A stretch of 45,275 nt of DNA from an uncultured Oscillospiraceae bacterium (GTDB taxonomy: Bacteria > Bacillota > Clostridia > Oscillospirales > Acutalibacteraceae): the NCBI GenBank assembly GCA_900544715.1, contig UQWL01000019.1, positions 1 to 45,275 on the forward strand, given 5' to 3'. Position numbers and translations under genes: made by a program. This document shows positions 25,262 to 34,539 of this stretch, in pieces. Each line of letters begins with the position of its first letter. The stretch's first letter is position 1. The notes under the pieces were generated by a model that was given only the letters and a program-made list of their open reading frames with translations, was not told where the DNA came from and ran no database searches.

Positions 25262-25405
25262 CAATATCAAATGTTATTTTATATACCGATGATACAGTTC
25301 TTCACTATGATATGTGTATCCGATATTTCTTCCTTTCCGATTTCGGCTGGAAATTATTTTTCTTCACCCAATCGTAAACAATCCATTAAGTTATCCTCCC
25401 ATCCA

Positions 25406-25434
25406 TTGCCGTTTTTCGAATTATCGTGTATAAT
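25406..25434 (+). promoter_or_regulatory. yloU-fakA promoter
   Basis: TTGCCG (25406-25411), 17-bp spacer, TATAAT (25429-25434), 70 bp before the yloU start. The rest of the 25127-25503 gap shows only the divergent promoter. Confidence 0.7.
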
Positions 25435-25503
25435 AATTGGCTGTAATGCCATGGTTCCGGCTTTCCCATGGCACACGCAGCATCGAGAGGGAGGTCTGCG
25501 CAA

Positions 25504-25857
25504 ATGATTCGGATGGAAAATCATCTCGGTACCATCGAGATTTCAGAATCCTATTTCTCCAGCCTGGTGGGCAACGCCGCCTCATCCTGCTTTGGCGTTG
25601 TCGGCATGGCCAACAGCAACGCCCGGCAGGGCATCCGCTCCTTTTTCAACCGCCGCCGCAGCTTCCCCGACCAGGGAGTTGCCGTGCGTAAAGAGGGCGA
25701 CGGCCTCGCCATTGACCTTCACATTATTGTAACCTATGGGCTGAATATCTCCGCCATCGTCAAAAGCATCGTCAACAAGGTGCGCTACACGGTGGAGGAG
25801 GCGACTGGCTTTGAAGTGCGCAAGGTCAATGTGTTTGTGGATGGGATGAAATCCTGA
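25504..25857 (+). CDS. Asp23/Gls24 family protein (YloU-like)
   Basis: 117 residues of the Asp23/Gls24 (DUF322) family. It shows GTIEISESYFSSLVGNAASSCFGVVGM at the front and the family ending VRKVNVFVDGM. The family is cytoplasmic and linked to envelope stress or alkaline tolerance, but its molecular role is not settled. GGGAGG lies 9 nt before the ATG at 25504. It precedes fakA by 89 bp, the usual yloU-yloV order of Firmicutes, and shares its promoter. Confidence 0.92.
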   Translation: MIRMENHLGTIEISESYFSSLVGNAASSCFGVVGMANSNARQGIRSFFNRRRSFPDQGVAVRKEGDGLAIDLHIIVTYGLNISAIVKSIVNKVRYTVEEATGFEVRKVNVFVDGMKS

Positions 25858-25946
25858 GCGCGCAGTCAAACGCCCCGCTGTGAGGCAGGGCCAGACAGGC
25901 TGGCGCCTTGTGACAGGAAGAATGAACCGTAAGGAGTGCTTATACA

Positions 25947-27617
25947 GTGATAACCGGCAGTATGCTTCGGGACGCGGTGATCTCCGCTTCTCACCATATT
26001 AATAATCATCGCGGCGATGTTGACGCGCTCAACGTTTTCCCCGTGCCGGATGGCGACACAGGCACGAATATGTCGATGACCATCGGTGCTGCCGCGCGGG
26101 AGGTTGCCCGCATGGCAGAAGACGCGGGCGCGGGCGAGATTGCCGCGGCGGTCGCCTCCGCGCTCCTGCGCGGGGCAAGGGGCAATTCCGGGGTCATTCT
26201 GTCCTTGATTTTTCGCGGGATCTCCAAGGGATTAAAAGGCTGCCGGGAGGTAGACGGCGCCGCCCTTGCAAACGCGCTCCAAATCGGTGTGGAGATGGCG
26301 TACGGCGCTGTGATGAAGCCCACGGAAGGCACAATTCTCACGGTGGTGCGCCTCGCTTCTGAAAGCGCCAAGCGCACGGCGAACACCGGCGCGGATGCCA
26401 TCGCCGTTTTCAACGCCGCCTGTGAAAGTGCGGCAAAGGCGCTCGCCACCACGCCGGAGCTCCTTCCCGTTCTCAAAAAAGCGGGCGTGGTCGATGCGGG
26501 CGGCCAGGGCTTGGTGCTGATCCTGGAGGGGATGCGCAGCGTTTTTAACGGCAGCGGCATCATCGGCAGCACTACGCAGGAGGCCTCCCCCATCACCGCC
26601 CAGCAGCACGGCGAGCGAAAGGAAATCGTCGCCAACGCGGATGGGGAGATCGAATTTGGTTATTGCTCTGAATTTTTAATCCATAAGGACCCGCACTCCA
26701 CACGGGATCCCGTCCGTCTGCGCGCCTATCTCGAATCCATCGGGGATTGTGTGGTTGTGGTGGATGACGATACGATCATCAAAGTTCATGTTCACTCCAA
26801 CGAGCCGGGCAACGTCATCCAGGAAGCCCTGAAATATGGCCCCCTGGTGAATATCAAAATTGATAATATGCGCCAGCAGCATACCAACGCCGCCTTTGAC
26901 TCCCCCAGGGAGCCAGAGGCGCAGCCGGCAACGCCTGCCGTGCAGGAGCCGGCCAAGCCCTTTGGCTTTGTGGCGGTCGCCGCCGGGCAGGGGCTCAAGG
27001 AGCTGTTTTTGGAGCTTGGAGCCGATCAGGTGGTGAGCGGGGGGCAAACCATGAACCCCAGCACGGAGGATATCCTCGACGCGATCATGGCTACCCCTGC
27101 GGAGCATGTTTTCGTTTTGCCCAATAATAAAAATATTATCATGGCGGCAGAGCAGACGATCCCTCTCGCGGATCGCGGCGTCAGCGTTTTGCAAACGCGC
27201 ACCATCCCGCAGGGCGTGACCGCCATGCTCAATTTCGATGAATCGCTCGGCGCGGAGGAAAACCACGTCAACATGATGAAGGCTGCGCAGCGTGTGGGCA
27301 CCGGCCTTGTCACCTTTGCCGCGCGCGACAGCTCCATTGACGGGGAGCGCATTCAAAAAGGCCAGATCCTCGGCATGGAGAATGGTAAAATCACGGTGGT
27401 CGAGCAGGATCTCCTGCACGTTGCCTACCGCGTAACCAAACACCTTTATAACAAACGGGATTGTTCCCTCATCACCATTTTTTACGGCGCGGATGCAACT
27501 GAGGAGCAGGCGTTGGAGCTCCAGAATATGCTCACCGCCAAATATGGCCCGAGTGTTGATATCTCCATTGTCAACGGCGGCCAACCGGTGTATTATTTCA
27601 TCATCTCCGTGGAATAA
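25947..27617 (+). CDS. fakA: Fatty acid kinase subunit A (DhaL-domain protein, YloV)
   Basis: 556 residues. FakA phosphorylates fatty acids bound to FakB (DegV-type) proteins so that exogenous acyl chains enter phospholipid synthesis. The N-terminal DhaL kinase domain shows NVFPVPDGDTGTNM (metal-binding aspartates near residues 34-36) and LLRGARGNSGVILS. A central domain and a C-terminal domain with HVFVLPNNKNIIMAA follow, as in the family. The start is GTG at 25947 with AAGGAG 10 nt upstream. No fakB gene lies in the window. recG follows 23 bp downstream, suggesting one operon. Confidence 0.92.
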   Translation: MITGSMLRDAVISASHHINNHRGDVDALNVFPVPDGDTGTNMSMTIGAAAREVARMAEDAGAGEIAAAVASALLRGARGNSGVILSLIFRGISKGLKGCREVDGAALANALQIGVEMAYGAVMKPTEGTILTVVRLASESAKRTANTGADAIAVFNAACESAAKALATTPELLPVLKKAGVVDAGGQGLVLILEGMRSVFNGSGIIGSTTQEASPITAQQHGERKEIVANADGEIEFGYCSEFLIHKDPHSTRDPVRLRAYLESIGDCVVVVDDDTIIKVHVHSNEPGNVIQEALKYGPLVNIKIDNMRQQHTNAAFDSPREPEAQPATPAVQEPAKPFGFVAVAAGQGLKELFLELGADQVVSGGQTMNPSTEDILDAIMATPAEHVFVLPNNKNIIMAAEQTIPLADRGVSVLQTRTIPQGVTAMLNFDESLGAEENHVNMMKAAQRVGTGLVTFAARDSSIDGERIQKGQILGMENGKITVVEQDLLHVAYRVTKHLYNKRDCSLITIFYGADATEEQALELQNMLTAKYGPSVDISIVNGGQPVYYFIISVE

Positions 27618-27640
27618 GTGCAGAACGGGAGATGATACGC

Positions 27641-29683
27641 ATGCAAAACCAGTTACATACGGATATCCGTTATCTCAAGGGCGTGGGGGAAAAACGCGCC
27701 GGGCTGTTTCAGCGGCTCGGCGTGGATTCCATCGACGCCCTGCTCCATTTTTACCCGCGTGCTTACGAGGATTGGAGCAAAACGGTTTCCATCGCGGGTG
27801 CGCCGTTTGGTGAAACCTGCTGTGTGAAAGCGATCGTATCCCGCGCGCCGTCCAAGCACCTGATCCGCAAGGGCCTCACCCTTTACAAAACAGCCGTGAC
27901 CGACGGCGTGAGCCTGATGCAGGTCACGTTTTTCAATAACCCTTATGCCGCTGAAAAGCTGGAGGTGGGGGCAGAATACCTCTTCTTTGGCCGGGTCGGC
28001 GGGCAGTTCGGCCGCCGTGAGATGGCCTCTCCCCTCGTGGAACCGGTAGAAACCGGCGAGCGGATCCGGCCGATCTATCCGCAAACGCAGGGGCTTTCCA
28101 CCCGCGTGATCGAGGGCTGCGTCGCCAGCGCCCTCTCCATGCGAAAAGACCTGCTCGAAGACCCGCTGCCGGATGCGCTGCGCCGGGAGCAGGGCCTTTG
28201 CCATGTGCGCTTCGCCTTGGAAAACATCCATTTTCCGGCGGATGAGCAAGCGCTTCTGCGCGCGCGCAGGCGGCTGGTATTTGAAGAGCTGCTCACCCTG
28301 CAAATTGGCCTGCTGCGCTTGAAGGCCCGCGCCAGAACACAAACGGCATCACGGGTGACGCAGGACAACAGTGAAGCTTTTTTTGCGCTGCTTCCCTTCT
28401 CCCCCACCGGCGCACAGCGGCGCGCGGTTTCGGAATGCCTGCGCGATATGCGCTCGGCAACGCCGATGAGCAGACTGCTGCAGGGGGACGTCGGCTCCGG
28501 TAAAACCGCGGTGGCGGCGGCGCTCATCCATACTGCCGCCAAAAACGGCTTTCAATGCGCCCTGATGGCGCCCACCGGCATTTTGGCAGAGCAGCATTAT
28601 CACACGTTGGAGGGCTTTCTCAGCCCGGCGGGCATCCGCTGCGCCCTGCTGACCGGCGCTACCGGCGCAGCGGAAAAAAAGGAGATCAAAGCGCAGCTGC
28701 AACGCGGTGAGATCGACCTGGCCGTGGGCACGCATGCGCTGATTCAAAAGGATGTCGCCTTCCGCCGCCTCGGCCTGGTCATCACGGATGAACAGCACCG
28801 TTTCGGCGTCGGCCAGCGTGCCGCATTGGCAGATAAGGGCAGCAGCCCTCATCTGCTGGTGATGTCCGCCACGCCGATTCCACGCACGCTCGCGCTGATG
28901 ATCTATGGCGACCTGGATATTTCTATCCTCGACGAGCTCCCACCCGGGCGGCAAAAGATCAAAACCTATGCCGTGGGCAGCCGGCTGCACCAGCGTGTTT
29001 ACAACTATATCAAAAAGCACCTCGATGAGGGCCTTCAGGCCTATATCGTCTGCCCCCTCGTGGAGGAAGGCGAATCAGAGCTGACCGCCGCGCAGGAATA
29101 CGCGGAAAAACTGCAAAAAGGCCCCTTTCGAGGCTACCGCCTCGGCCTGCTGCACGGGCGTATGAAGCCGAAGGAGAAGGAAGAAACCATGCGCCGCTTC
29201 GCCGCCAATGACATCCAGCTCCTGGTTTCCACCACGGTGGTGGAGGTCGGGGTGGATGTGCCAAACGCCGTGGTGATGGTCATCGAAAACGCCGAGCGTT
29301 TCGGCCTGTCGCAGCTGCACCAGCTGCGGGGGCGCGTGGGGAGAGGCCGACACCCCTCCACCTGCATCCTCATATCCGACGCGCAGAATGAACAGGCGAA
29401 GCAGCGGCTGCAAACCATGTGCGATACAACCGACGGCTTCCAAATTGCGGACGCTGACCTGAAGATGCGTGGCCCAGGCGATTTTTTTGGCGCGCGCCAG
29501 CATGGCCTTCCGGCCCTGAAAATTGCCAACATGGTCACGGATTTGGAGGAATTGAAGCAGGCGCAGCAGGCGGCCAGGGAGATTTTAAAAGATGACCCGG
29601 GCCTGCAAAAAGCGGAGCATCAAGGGCTGCGGGCTGCGGTGGAGCAGCTGTTCCAAACGGTGGGCGAAACCGGGCTGAACTGA
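27641..29683 (+). CDS. recG: ATP-dependent DNA helicase RecG
   Basis: 680 residues. RecG remodels stalled replication forks and recombination junctions. The N-terminal wedge/OB domain (about 1-230) precedes two helicase lobes: Walker A GDVGSGKT (about 282-289), DEQHRFGV motif II, MSATPIPRTLA, then STTVVEVGVDVPNA and QLRGRVGRG. The C-terminal part has MRGPGDFFGARQHG. Start 27641 was preferred to 27632, because GGGAG touches the latter and is 9 nt from the former. Confidence 0.96.
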   Translation: MQNQLHTDIRYLKGVGEKRAGLFQRLGVDSIDALLHFYPRAYEDWSKTVSIAGAPFGETCCVKAIVSRAPSKHLIRKGLTLYKTAVTDGVSLMQVTFFNNPYAAEKLEVGAEYLFFGRVGGQFGRREMASPLVEPVETGERIRPIYPQTQGLSTRVIEGCVASALSMRKDLLEDPLPDALRREQGLCHVRFALENIHFPADEQALLRARRRLVFEELLTLQIGLLRLKARARTQTASRVTQDNSEAFFALLPFSPTGAQRRAVSECLRDMRSATPMSRLLQGDVGSGKTAVAAALIHTAAKNGFQCALMAPTGILAEQHYHTLEGFLSPAGIRCALLTGATGAAEKKEIKAQLQRGEIDLAVGTHALIQKDVAFRRLGLVITDEQHRFGVGQRAALADKGSSPHLLVMSATPIPRTLALMIYGDLDISILDELPPGRQKIKTYAVGSRLHQRVYNYIKKHLDEGLQAYIVCPLVEEGESELTAAQEYAEKLQKGPFRGYRLGLLHGRMKPKEKEETMRRFAANDIQLLVSTTVVEVGVDVPNAVVMVIENAERFGLSQLHQLRGRVGRGRHPSTCILISDAQNEQAKQRLQTMCDTTDGFQIADADLKMRGPGDFFGARQHGLPALKIANMVTDLEELKQAQQAAREILKDDPGLQKAEHQGLRAAVEQLFQTVGETGLN

Positions 29684-29701
29684 CTATAACTGATTATAAA
29701 G

Positions 29702-29746
29702 AAACGCGCGGGGAACCGGATCAACTTCCGGCTCCCCGCGCGTTTT
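29702..29746. terminator. Bidirectional terminator after recG
   Basis: A long stem (AAACGCGCGGGGA with TCCCCGCGCGTTT, inner CCGG/CCGG) ends in TTTT on the plus strand and T-rich sequence on the minus strand. It can serve recG and the convergent FMN-protein gene. Confidence 0.88.
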
Positions 29747-29771
29747 GCATCATTTGATTTCTATGCTGCTT

Positions 29772-30254
29772 TTATAACGCTTCCCATCCCTTTTTTAACG
29801 CTTTTGCCGTGACCGTATGCACAGTCAGCTTTAAAACCACCGTATGCTTGAGCAAAGCCGCATCAAATTCATAGGGCTTCTCCCCGCAATAATGCGCCAT
29901 CACGCGGGCAAGGCCCTGCTCCTTCTCCTGCCCGCCGCAGGGTTCCAACAGGCCGTTCCCGCACACGCTCTCATACTCCATGGTAGTGTCACAGGCGCGG
30001 CTGCCCGTCACCAGCCGGTGGGCACAATCCATCTCAAAGCTGACCCGATTGTCCCTTTGCATCAAATCCAGCTTTTTCCCCTCTGCCGCGCAGTGGAAAT
30101 AGAGCGTGAGCGGTTTCCCCTCCCTTATACCAAAATTCAATGGAACAATATAGGGATACTCGGCGTCATGGAAGGCAACGCGGCATACGCCACAGCACCG
30201 TATCATCCCCAAAATCTGCTCTTCGTCTGTGATCTCCCGATCTTTTCTCCGCAT
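29772..30254 (-). CDS. Pyridoxamine 5'-phosphate oxidase-related FMN-binding protein (NimA-like)
   Basis: 160 residues with the split-barrel flavin-binding pattern: a start like the family's MRRKDREITD, then CCGVCRVAFHDAEYPYIVPLNFG, LYFHCAAEGKKLDLMQRDNRVSFEMD and YESVCGNG. Relatives include nitroimidazole reductases and small flavoproteins of anaerobes. Substrate not known. AAGGGAG lies 8 nt before the start. It begins 32 bp after the XRE-TPR gene on the same strand, so the pair is probably an operon. Confidence 0.85.
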   Translation of the reverse strand: MRRKDREITDEEQILGMIRCCGVCRVAFHDAEYPYIVPLNFGIREGKPLTLYFHCAAEGKKLDLMQRDNRVSFEMDCAHRLVTGSRACDTTMEYESVCGNGLLEPCGGQEKEQGLARVMAHYCGEKPYEFDAALLKHTVVLKLTVHTVTAKALKKGWEAL

Positions 30255-30286
30255 GGCGCAAGCTCCCTTCTTGTGCTTTTCTGATC

Positions 30287-31201
30287 TTACTCCATTCGCT
30301 GCAAGGATGCAAGCGCTTGTTTTAGCCTGTCCAATTCCGCCTCAAAGCCGTGTTGCTCCAGCAATCCGGTCAACTCCTGTAAAACGGAGGCTGCTTCCTC
30401 CCGACGGCCTGTCTCTGCCAAAAGCTCCGCCTGTGCATACAGGCTGTCAAACATGGATGGATCGTTTCGAAAGGCCTGTTCCCAATAGGCAAGCGCCTGA
30501 GCAACTTCGCCGCGTGCCCGGTATATCTCTCCCGCGGTATGGAGCAGGAGCGCATCTTCCGGGAAGCGCTCCATCCCTCTCTGCACCGTTTCCAAAGCGT
30601 TTTCCGGCTCCCCGGCATAGAGATAGGCGAGCGCCAGGGAAGCATAGACCTCCGGGTGATCCGGATGTGCCTCAAACTGCTCTTTCTGCCACGCAATGGC
30701 CTCCATTCCCCTGCCACAACGGCAAAGCAGCCTGTAAAGCTGCCGGTGCGCTTTCCAATAAACCGCGCCCCTGCGCGGGCTTTGTGTCAGCAGCCCTTGG
30801 TAGCGGTCGAGCGCCTTGTCCGCAAAATCCTGCGCGCGAAAGTCCGCCAGCATTGCGTAGCCAAGTTGATCCTCATCCGTCCACTTCCCTTGCATTTTAA
30901 GCTTGTGAAACGCCTGCTCAGCCCGTTCATAGTCCACATCCGCATGTGTCGATTCATACACGGCCAAGAGCCGCTCTGCACCATTTCGATAAGCCGTCAT
31001 CTGCGGCTCGAACAAGCTGTCAACCGTCACCTCAAAATAGGCGGCAAGCCTGGGCAGGAGCGCAATATCCGGCGTTGTAACGCCGGTTTCCCACTTGCTC
31101 ACAGCCTGATAGGAAAGCTGTAAATGCGCTGCAAGCTGTTCCTGCGTGATACCGCGCTTGAGGCGCAGTTTCCTGATATTTTCGCCAATTGGTAAACTCA
31201 T
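30287..31201 (-). CDS. XRE-family regulator with TPR repeats
   Basis: 304 residues. Residues 5-64 form a Cro/CI-type helix-turn-helix (ITQEQLAAHLQLSYQAVSKW). The remainder is a series of helical pairs with TPR signatures such as YASLALAYLYAGEPENALE and LLHTAGEIYRARGEVAQALAYWEQAF. Such proteins sense a peptide or protein partner through the TPR part. AGGAGG is 8 nt before the start. It probably controls its own operon with the FMN-binding protein; the ligand is unknown. Confidence 0.88.
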   Translation of the reverse strand: MSLPIGENIRKLRLKRGITQEQLAAHLQLSYQAVSKWETGVTTPDIALLPRLAAYFEVTVDSLFEPQMTAYRNGAERLLAVYESTHADVDYERAEQAFHKLKMQGKWTDEDQLGYAMLADFRAQDFADKALDRYQGLLTQSPRRGAVYWKAHRQLYRLLCRCGRGMEAIAWQKEQFEAHPDHPEVYASLALAYLYAGEPENALETVQRGMERFPEDALLLHTAGEIYRARGEVAQALAYWEQAFRNDPSMFDSLYAQAELLAETGRREEAASVLQELTGLLEQHGFEAELDRLKQALASLQRME

Positions 31202-31308
31202 CGTCGTATCCTCCTAATAGAAGTCAGCGCTGCTTTCACCCTCTATTGTATCGATTTCACGATGAAACACAAGAACCGGGCTGGAGAGGTGCTTTCCCCA
31301 AATGGTTG

Positions 31309-31342
31309 AAAAAACGGCTGTGGCAAAGTTGCCGCAGCCGTT
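31309..31342 (-). terminator. Rubrerythrin terminator
   Basis: Minus-strand CGGCTGCGG (31340-31332) pairs with CCACAGCCG (31323-31315) with one G-T pair, followed by TTTTTT (31314-31309). Confidence 0.88.
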
Positions 31343-31359
31343 CCACGATCAAACAGAAC

Positions 31360-31899
31360 TTAATAATTCTCCGCGCGAAGCTCGAAATACGCCTGCGGGT
31401 GCTTGCACACCGGGCAGACCGCCGGGGCATTCTTACCCACATGGATGTGCCCGCAGTTGCGGCAGATCCACACAACCTCGTTCGAGCGCTCGAAAACAAT
31501 GCCTTTTTCGAGGTTTTCAATCAGCTTGCGGTAGCGCTCCTCGTGCTCCTTCTCGATATCGCCCACCATCTGGAACAGCGCAGCGATCTCATTGAAGCCC
31601 TCGGCCTTCGCTTCCTCTGCAAAGCCCTTATACATATCCGTCCACTCATAGTGCTCGCCTGCCGCTCCGTCCAGCAGGTTTTCCATCGTGCCGGGGACTT
31701 TGCCGCCGTGAAGCTGCTTGAACCAGATCTTTGCATGCTCTTTCTCATTATCCGCCGTCATCTGGAAGATGTTTGCAATCTGCTCATAGCCATCCTTTTT
31801 CGCCTGGGAAGCGTAATAGGTGTATTTATTGCGCGCCTGGGATTCACCTGCGAACGCTGCCATCAGGTTCGCTTCCGTCTTGCTGCCTTTGAATTCCAT
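31360..31899 (-). CDS. rbr: Rubrerythrin
   Basis: 179 residues. Rubrerythrin reduces hydrogen peroxide in anaerobes through a di-iron site with electrons passed by a rubredoxin-like iron centre. The ferritin-like domain shows FAGESQARNKY and TADNEKEHAKIWF with the expected Glu/His ligands, then DIEKEHEERY. The C-terminal rubredoxin domain has the two Cys pairs CRNC and CPVC. Two adjacent ATGs are possible: 31902 is 4 nt and 31899 is 7 nt after AAGGAGG; 31899 is preferred. It has its own promoter and terminator. Confidence 0.95.
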   Translation of the reverse strand: MEFKGSKTEANLMAAFAGESQARNKYTYYASQAKKDGYEQIANIFQMTADNEKEHAKIWFKQLHGGKVPGTMENLLDGAAGEHYEWTDMYKGFAEEAKAEGFNEIAALFQMVGDIEKEHEERYRKLIENLEKGIVFERSNEVVWICRNCGHIHVGKNAPAVCPVCKHPQAYFELRAENY

Positions 31900-31939
31900 C
31901 ATGATGCCTCCTTAAAATGATAAAAATAAGACCGTTTTT

Positions 31940-31968
31940 ATTATACCAATTCTTCTCAGAAAAATCAA
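31940..31968 (-). promoter_or_regulatory. Rubrerythrin promoter
   Basis: TTGATT (31968-31963), 17-bp spacer, TATAAT (31945-31940) on the minus strand, about 40 bp before the start. Confidence 0.72.
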
Positions 31969-32002
31969 CGAATCCGAAAGGCCCGTCCTATTTTTTTGCC
32001 GT

Positions 32003-32821
32003 TTAACGGTACATAGCAGCCAATACCCGCTCAAAAGCACGCGCGGGGATGATCTTGCGCAGGGCCATCACGCCCTGATACATCGCGCCAACCGTCACGC
32101 GCACGGGCGGATTCTCCCGCTCCGCCAGGCGAAACGCCGCCAGCGCGGGCTTTACAGCGGGCACGCCCGTCTCCTCATCGTGCGCCATGCGGGCAATCGC
32201 GCCCTCACAGGCCTTCCGGTAAGGAGAATCCTCCGGCATCGCCATGCGGCGCGCCGCAGTGAAGCCGGTTTTGGTATCGCCCGGCTCAATGAGGGCCGCA
32301 CGGATGCCAAACGGCCGCGCCTCCATACGCAACGCCTCCACATAGGCGTCCAGCGCGTATTTGGAGGAGCTGTAGTGGCTTTGGTAGGGGATCGGCACAC
32401 GCCCCGCAACAGAGCTCATCACGAGAACCAGCCCCTTCCCCTGCGCGCGGAAGTAGGGCAGCACCAGCCGGTTGACCCGCAGCGTGCCAAAATAATTCAC
32501 CTCAAACTGCGCGCGGACGGCCTCCTCAAACGTATCCTCCGCCGGGCCGGCAATGCCCATGCCCGCGCAGTTGAGCACAATCCCCAGCCCGCCTTCGCTC
32601 ACAGCCCGCTCTACCGCGCGGCGGGTGGACGCCTCATCGCACACATCCATTGGGAGCGAGCGGATTTCCCCTCCGCCCTGCCGCTTCTCAACGCCCTCCT
32701 CACAATGGCGCGAGCCAGCCCAGACCATATAGCCCGCGTCGGCAAACAGCTCCGCCGCCGCGCGCCCGATCCCTGAGGATGCACCGGTGATTAAAATCGC
32801 TTTCCCATACGGATATCGCAT
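32003..32821 (-). CDS. Short-chain dehydrogenase/reductase
   Basis: 272 residues of the classical SDR fold. Nucleotide-binding TGASSGIG at residues 12-19, NCAG structural motif, catalytic Ser in MSSVAG and YSSSK as the Tyr-x-x-x-Lys pair. The C-terminal ~60 residues resemble SDRs acting on lipids or steroids, but the substrate cannot be inferred. The ATG at 32821 follows GGAGG by 9 nt; the TTG at 32824 is an alternative. A copy of the dispersed structured repeat lies about 130 bp upstream. Confidence 0.85.
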   Translation of the reverse strand: MRYPYGKAILITGASSGIGRAAAELFADAGYMVWAGSRHCEEGVEKRQGGGEIRSLPMDVCDEASTRRAVERAVSEGGLGIVLNCAGMGIAGPAEDTFEEAVRAQFEVNYFGTLRVNRLVLPYFRAQGKGLVLVMSSVAGRVPIPYQSHYSSSKYALDAYVEALRMEARPFGIRAALIEPGDTKTGFTAARRMAMPEDSPYRKACEGAIARMAHDEETGVPAVKPALAAFRLAERENPPVRVTVGAMYQGVMALRKIIPARAFERVLAAMYR

Positions 32822-32948
32822 CAATATCGCCCTCCATCATCCCTTGATATGATAAGGCCATAGCATGCAGGCCTTTCTATGCTTTCAGGTTTTCAATCTA
32901 AAAATTTTATCATGATACTTGGCGCTGTCCGCCTTGCGCGTAAACCTT

Positions 32949-33040
32949 GAAAAATGGCGTTGCCGCCCCGCGACAGGAGGCGTTTCACGCCGGCAGGCAT
33001 TTTTCCAATGCATCAAACTTTGTTTGATGCTATTATAGCA
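32949..33040 (+). repeat. Dispersed structured repeat, copy 1
   Basis: A 92-bp element shared with 37844-37945, 37955-38046 and (decayed) 41745-41842. It starts GAAAAATGGCG. Outer stem GAAAAATG with CATTTTTC; inside it hairpin a (TGCCGC with GCGACA, one mismatch) and hairpin b (GGCGT/ACGCC). Then comes the terminal stem GCATCAAAC, TTT, GTTTGATGC (33010-33030). That terminal stem has A-T swapped at its third pair relative to the other copies. It ends in TATTATA. Confidence 0.85.
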
Positions 33041-33120
33041 TAGCCCTGCAAGCAGAACAACCATCTTCACTTTCTCTCCTACAGAGTTTTCCTCCTGGCC
33101 GCGCCTCATTTCGCCATTGC

Positions 33121-33149
33121 TTGACCACCCGCCCCGCAACGGGTATAAT
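33121..33149 (+). promoter_or_regulatory. rimM promoter
   Basis: TTGACC (33121-33126), 17-bp spacer, TATAAT (33144-33149), 38 bp before the rimM start. Upstream in the same gap is repeat copy 1; nothing else was recognised. Confidence 0.85.
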
Positions 33150-33186
33150 GCAAGCAGAAAAAGTTCTTTTTAAATGGAGGAATAGC

Positions 33187-33729
33187 ATGCGCAGGCAATA
33201 TTTAGAGCTTGGGCAAATCGTTGGTACGCACGGCGTGCGCGGTGAAATGCGCGTTCAGCCCTGGTGCGACGGCCCCGATTTTTTCCAGCAATTTCACACC
33301 CTATATTTCAGCGGGGAGGGCGAAGGGGCGGCCCGCGTCCTTTCCAGCCGCCCGCACGGCAACGTGATGCTCCTGAAGCTTGAAGGGATCGACACGGTGG
33401 AAGCTGCCGCCGCTCTGCGCGGGCGCGTGCTCTTTATGAACCGGGAGGACGCAAAGCTCCCCGATGGCGACTATTTTATTCAGGATCTGATCGGCTGCCG
33501 CGTGATTGATGCGGATGACAGCAGGCTTTATGGCACGCTCACAGAGGTGAGCGCCACCGGCGCAAACGATGTGTGGCATGTGCAGGATGATGAAGGAACA
33601 GAATACCTGCTGCCCGCCATCCCACCCGTCGTGATTGAAACGGATGTGGAGCGGGAAACCATCCGAATCCGCCCGCTCAAGGGGATCTTTGAGGAAGCGG
33701 ACGAAGGAACCGATGAAACCAGTATTTGA
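33187..33729 (+). CDS. rimM: 16S rRNA processing protein RimM
   Basis: 180 residues. RimM binds the 30S subunit and assists maturation of the 16S rRNA 3' domain. LGQIVGTHGVRGEMRV opens the N-terminal barrel, and the PRC-barrel half has DLIGCRVIDAD and LLPAIPPVVIETDVE. Start 33187 has GGAGG 6 nt upstream; the frame open to 33121 runs through the promoter. trmD follows, the usual partner. The rpsP gene that usually precedes the pair is absent. Confidence 0.94.
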   Translation: MRRQYLELGQIVGTHGVRGEMRVQPWCDGPDFFQQFHTLYFSGEGEGAARVLSSRPHGNVMLLKLEGIDTVEAAAALRGRVLFMNREDAKLPDGDYFIQDLIGCRVIDADDSRLYGTLTEVSATGANDVWHVQDDEGTEYLLPAIPPVVIETDVERETIRIRPLKGIFEEADEGTDETSI

Positions 33730-33760
33730 TCAGGCAATGGAAAGGATCGATTTAAAGCCA

Positions 33761-34495
33761 ATGCGTATCGATATTTTAACCCTGTTCCCCGAGATGTGCG
33801 ACACAGTGCTGCGCGAAAGCATCATCGGCCGTGCGCGGGAGCGCGGGCTGGTCGAGCTCAACTGCCACAATATCCGGGATTACACCCTGGATAAGCACAA
33901 CCGTGTGGATGACACGCCCTATGGCGGCGGCATGGGCATGATCATGCAAACCCAGCCGATCTACGATTGCTTTCAGGCCCTTTGCGGGGAGGTGGGGCGT
34001 AAGCCGCATTTCATCTATCTTTCCCCACAGGGGAAAGTGCTCACGCAAAACCGGGTGCGGGAGCTTGCGGAATATGAAACCCTCGCGCTGCTTTGCGGCC
34101 ATTATGAGGGCGTGGATGAACGCGTGATCGAAGAGCTGGTGGATGAAGAAATTTCCATCGGCGACTATGTGCTCACCGGCGGCGAGCTGCCCGCGCTCGT
34201 GTTGGCGGACGCGGTCTGCCGCATGCTGCCGGGTGTGTTGGCCAACGACGAAGCCTTCCAGGAGGAAAGCCATTTCCACTCCCTTCTGGAGTATCCGCAA
34301 TACACCCGCCCCTATGAATGGCACGGGCAAACGGTGCCCGATGTGCTGCTCTCCGGCCACCATGCCAACATCATGCGCTGGCGCAGGGAGCGCGCGCTGG
34401 AACGCACTTTTTACCGGCGGCCCGATCTATTGGAAAAGGCGGAGCTCAATCAAAACGACCGCACTTTTCTGGCCAGCCTGACAGATCAGGATTGA
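33761..34495 (+). CDS. trmD: tRNA (guanine-37-N1)-methyltransferase TrmD
   Basis: 244 residues from MRIDILTLFPEM, the standard family start. TrmD methylates G37 of tRNAs with a 3' anticodon-flanking G, preventing frameshifts. The trefoil-knot motifs are visible: CGHYEGVDERV, ISIGDYVLTGGELPAL, and HSLLEYPQYTRP. In-frame starts at 33713 (overlapping the rimM end, AAGGA 4 nt upstream) or 33737 are possible, because the ribosome site for 33761 is about 14 nt away. rplS does not follow. Confidence 0.93.
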   Translation: MRIDILTLFPEMCDTVLRESIIGRARERGLVELNCHNIRDYTLDKHNRVDDTPYGGGMGMIMQTQPIYDCFQALCGEVGRKPHFIYLSPQGKVLTQNRVRELAEYETLALLCGHYEGVDERVIEELVDEEISIGDYVLTGGELPALVLADAVCRMLPGVLANDEAFQEESHFHSLLEYPQYTRPYEWHGQTVPDVLLSGHHANIMRWRRERALERTFYRRPDLLEKAELNQNDRTFLASLTDQD

Positions 34496-34539
34496 CCTGA
34501 TTGACCTGCAGCCGATCAACACTGGAAGGAGGGCGCCCT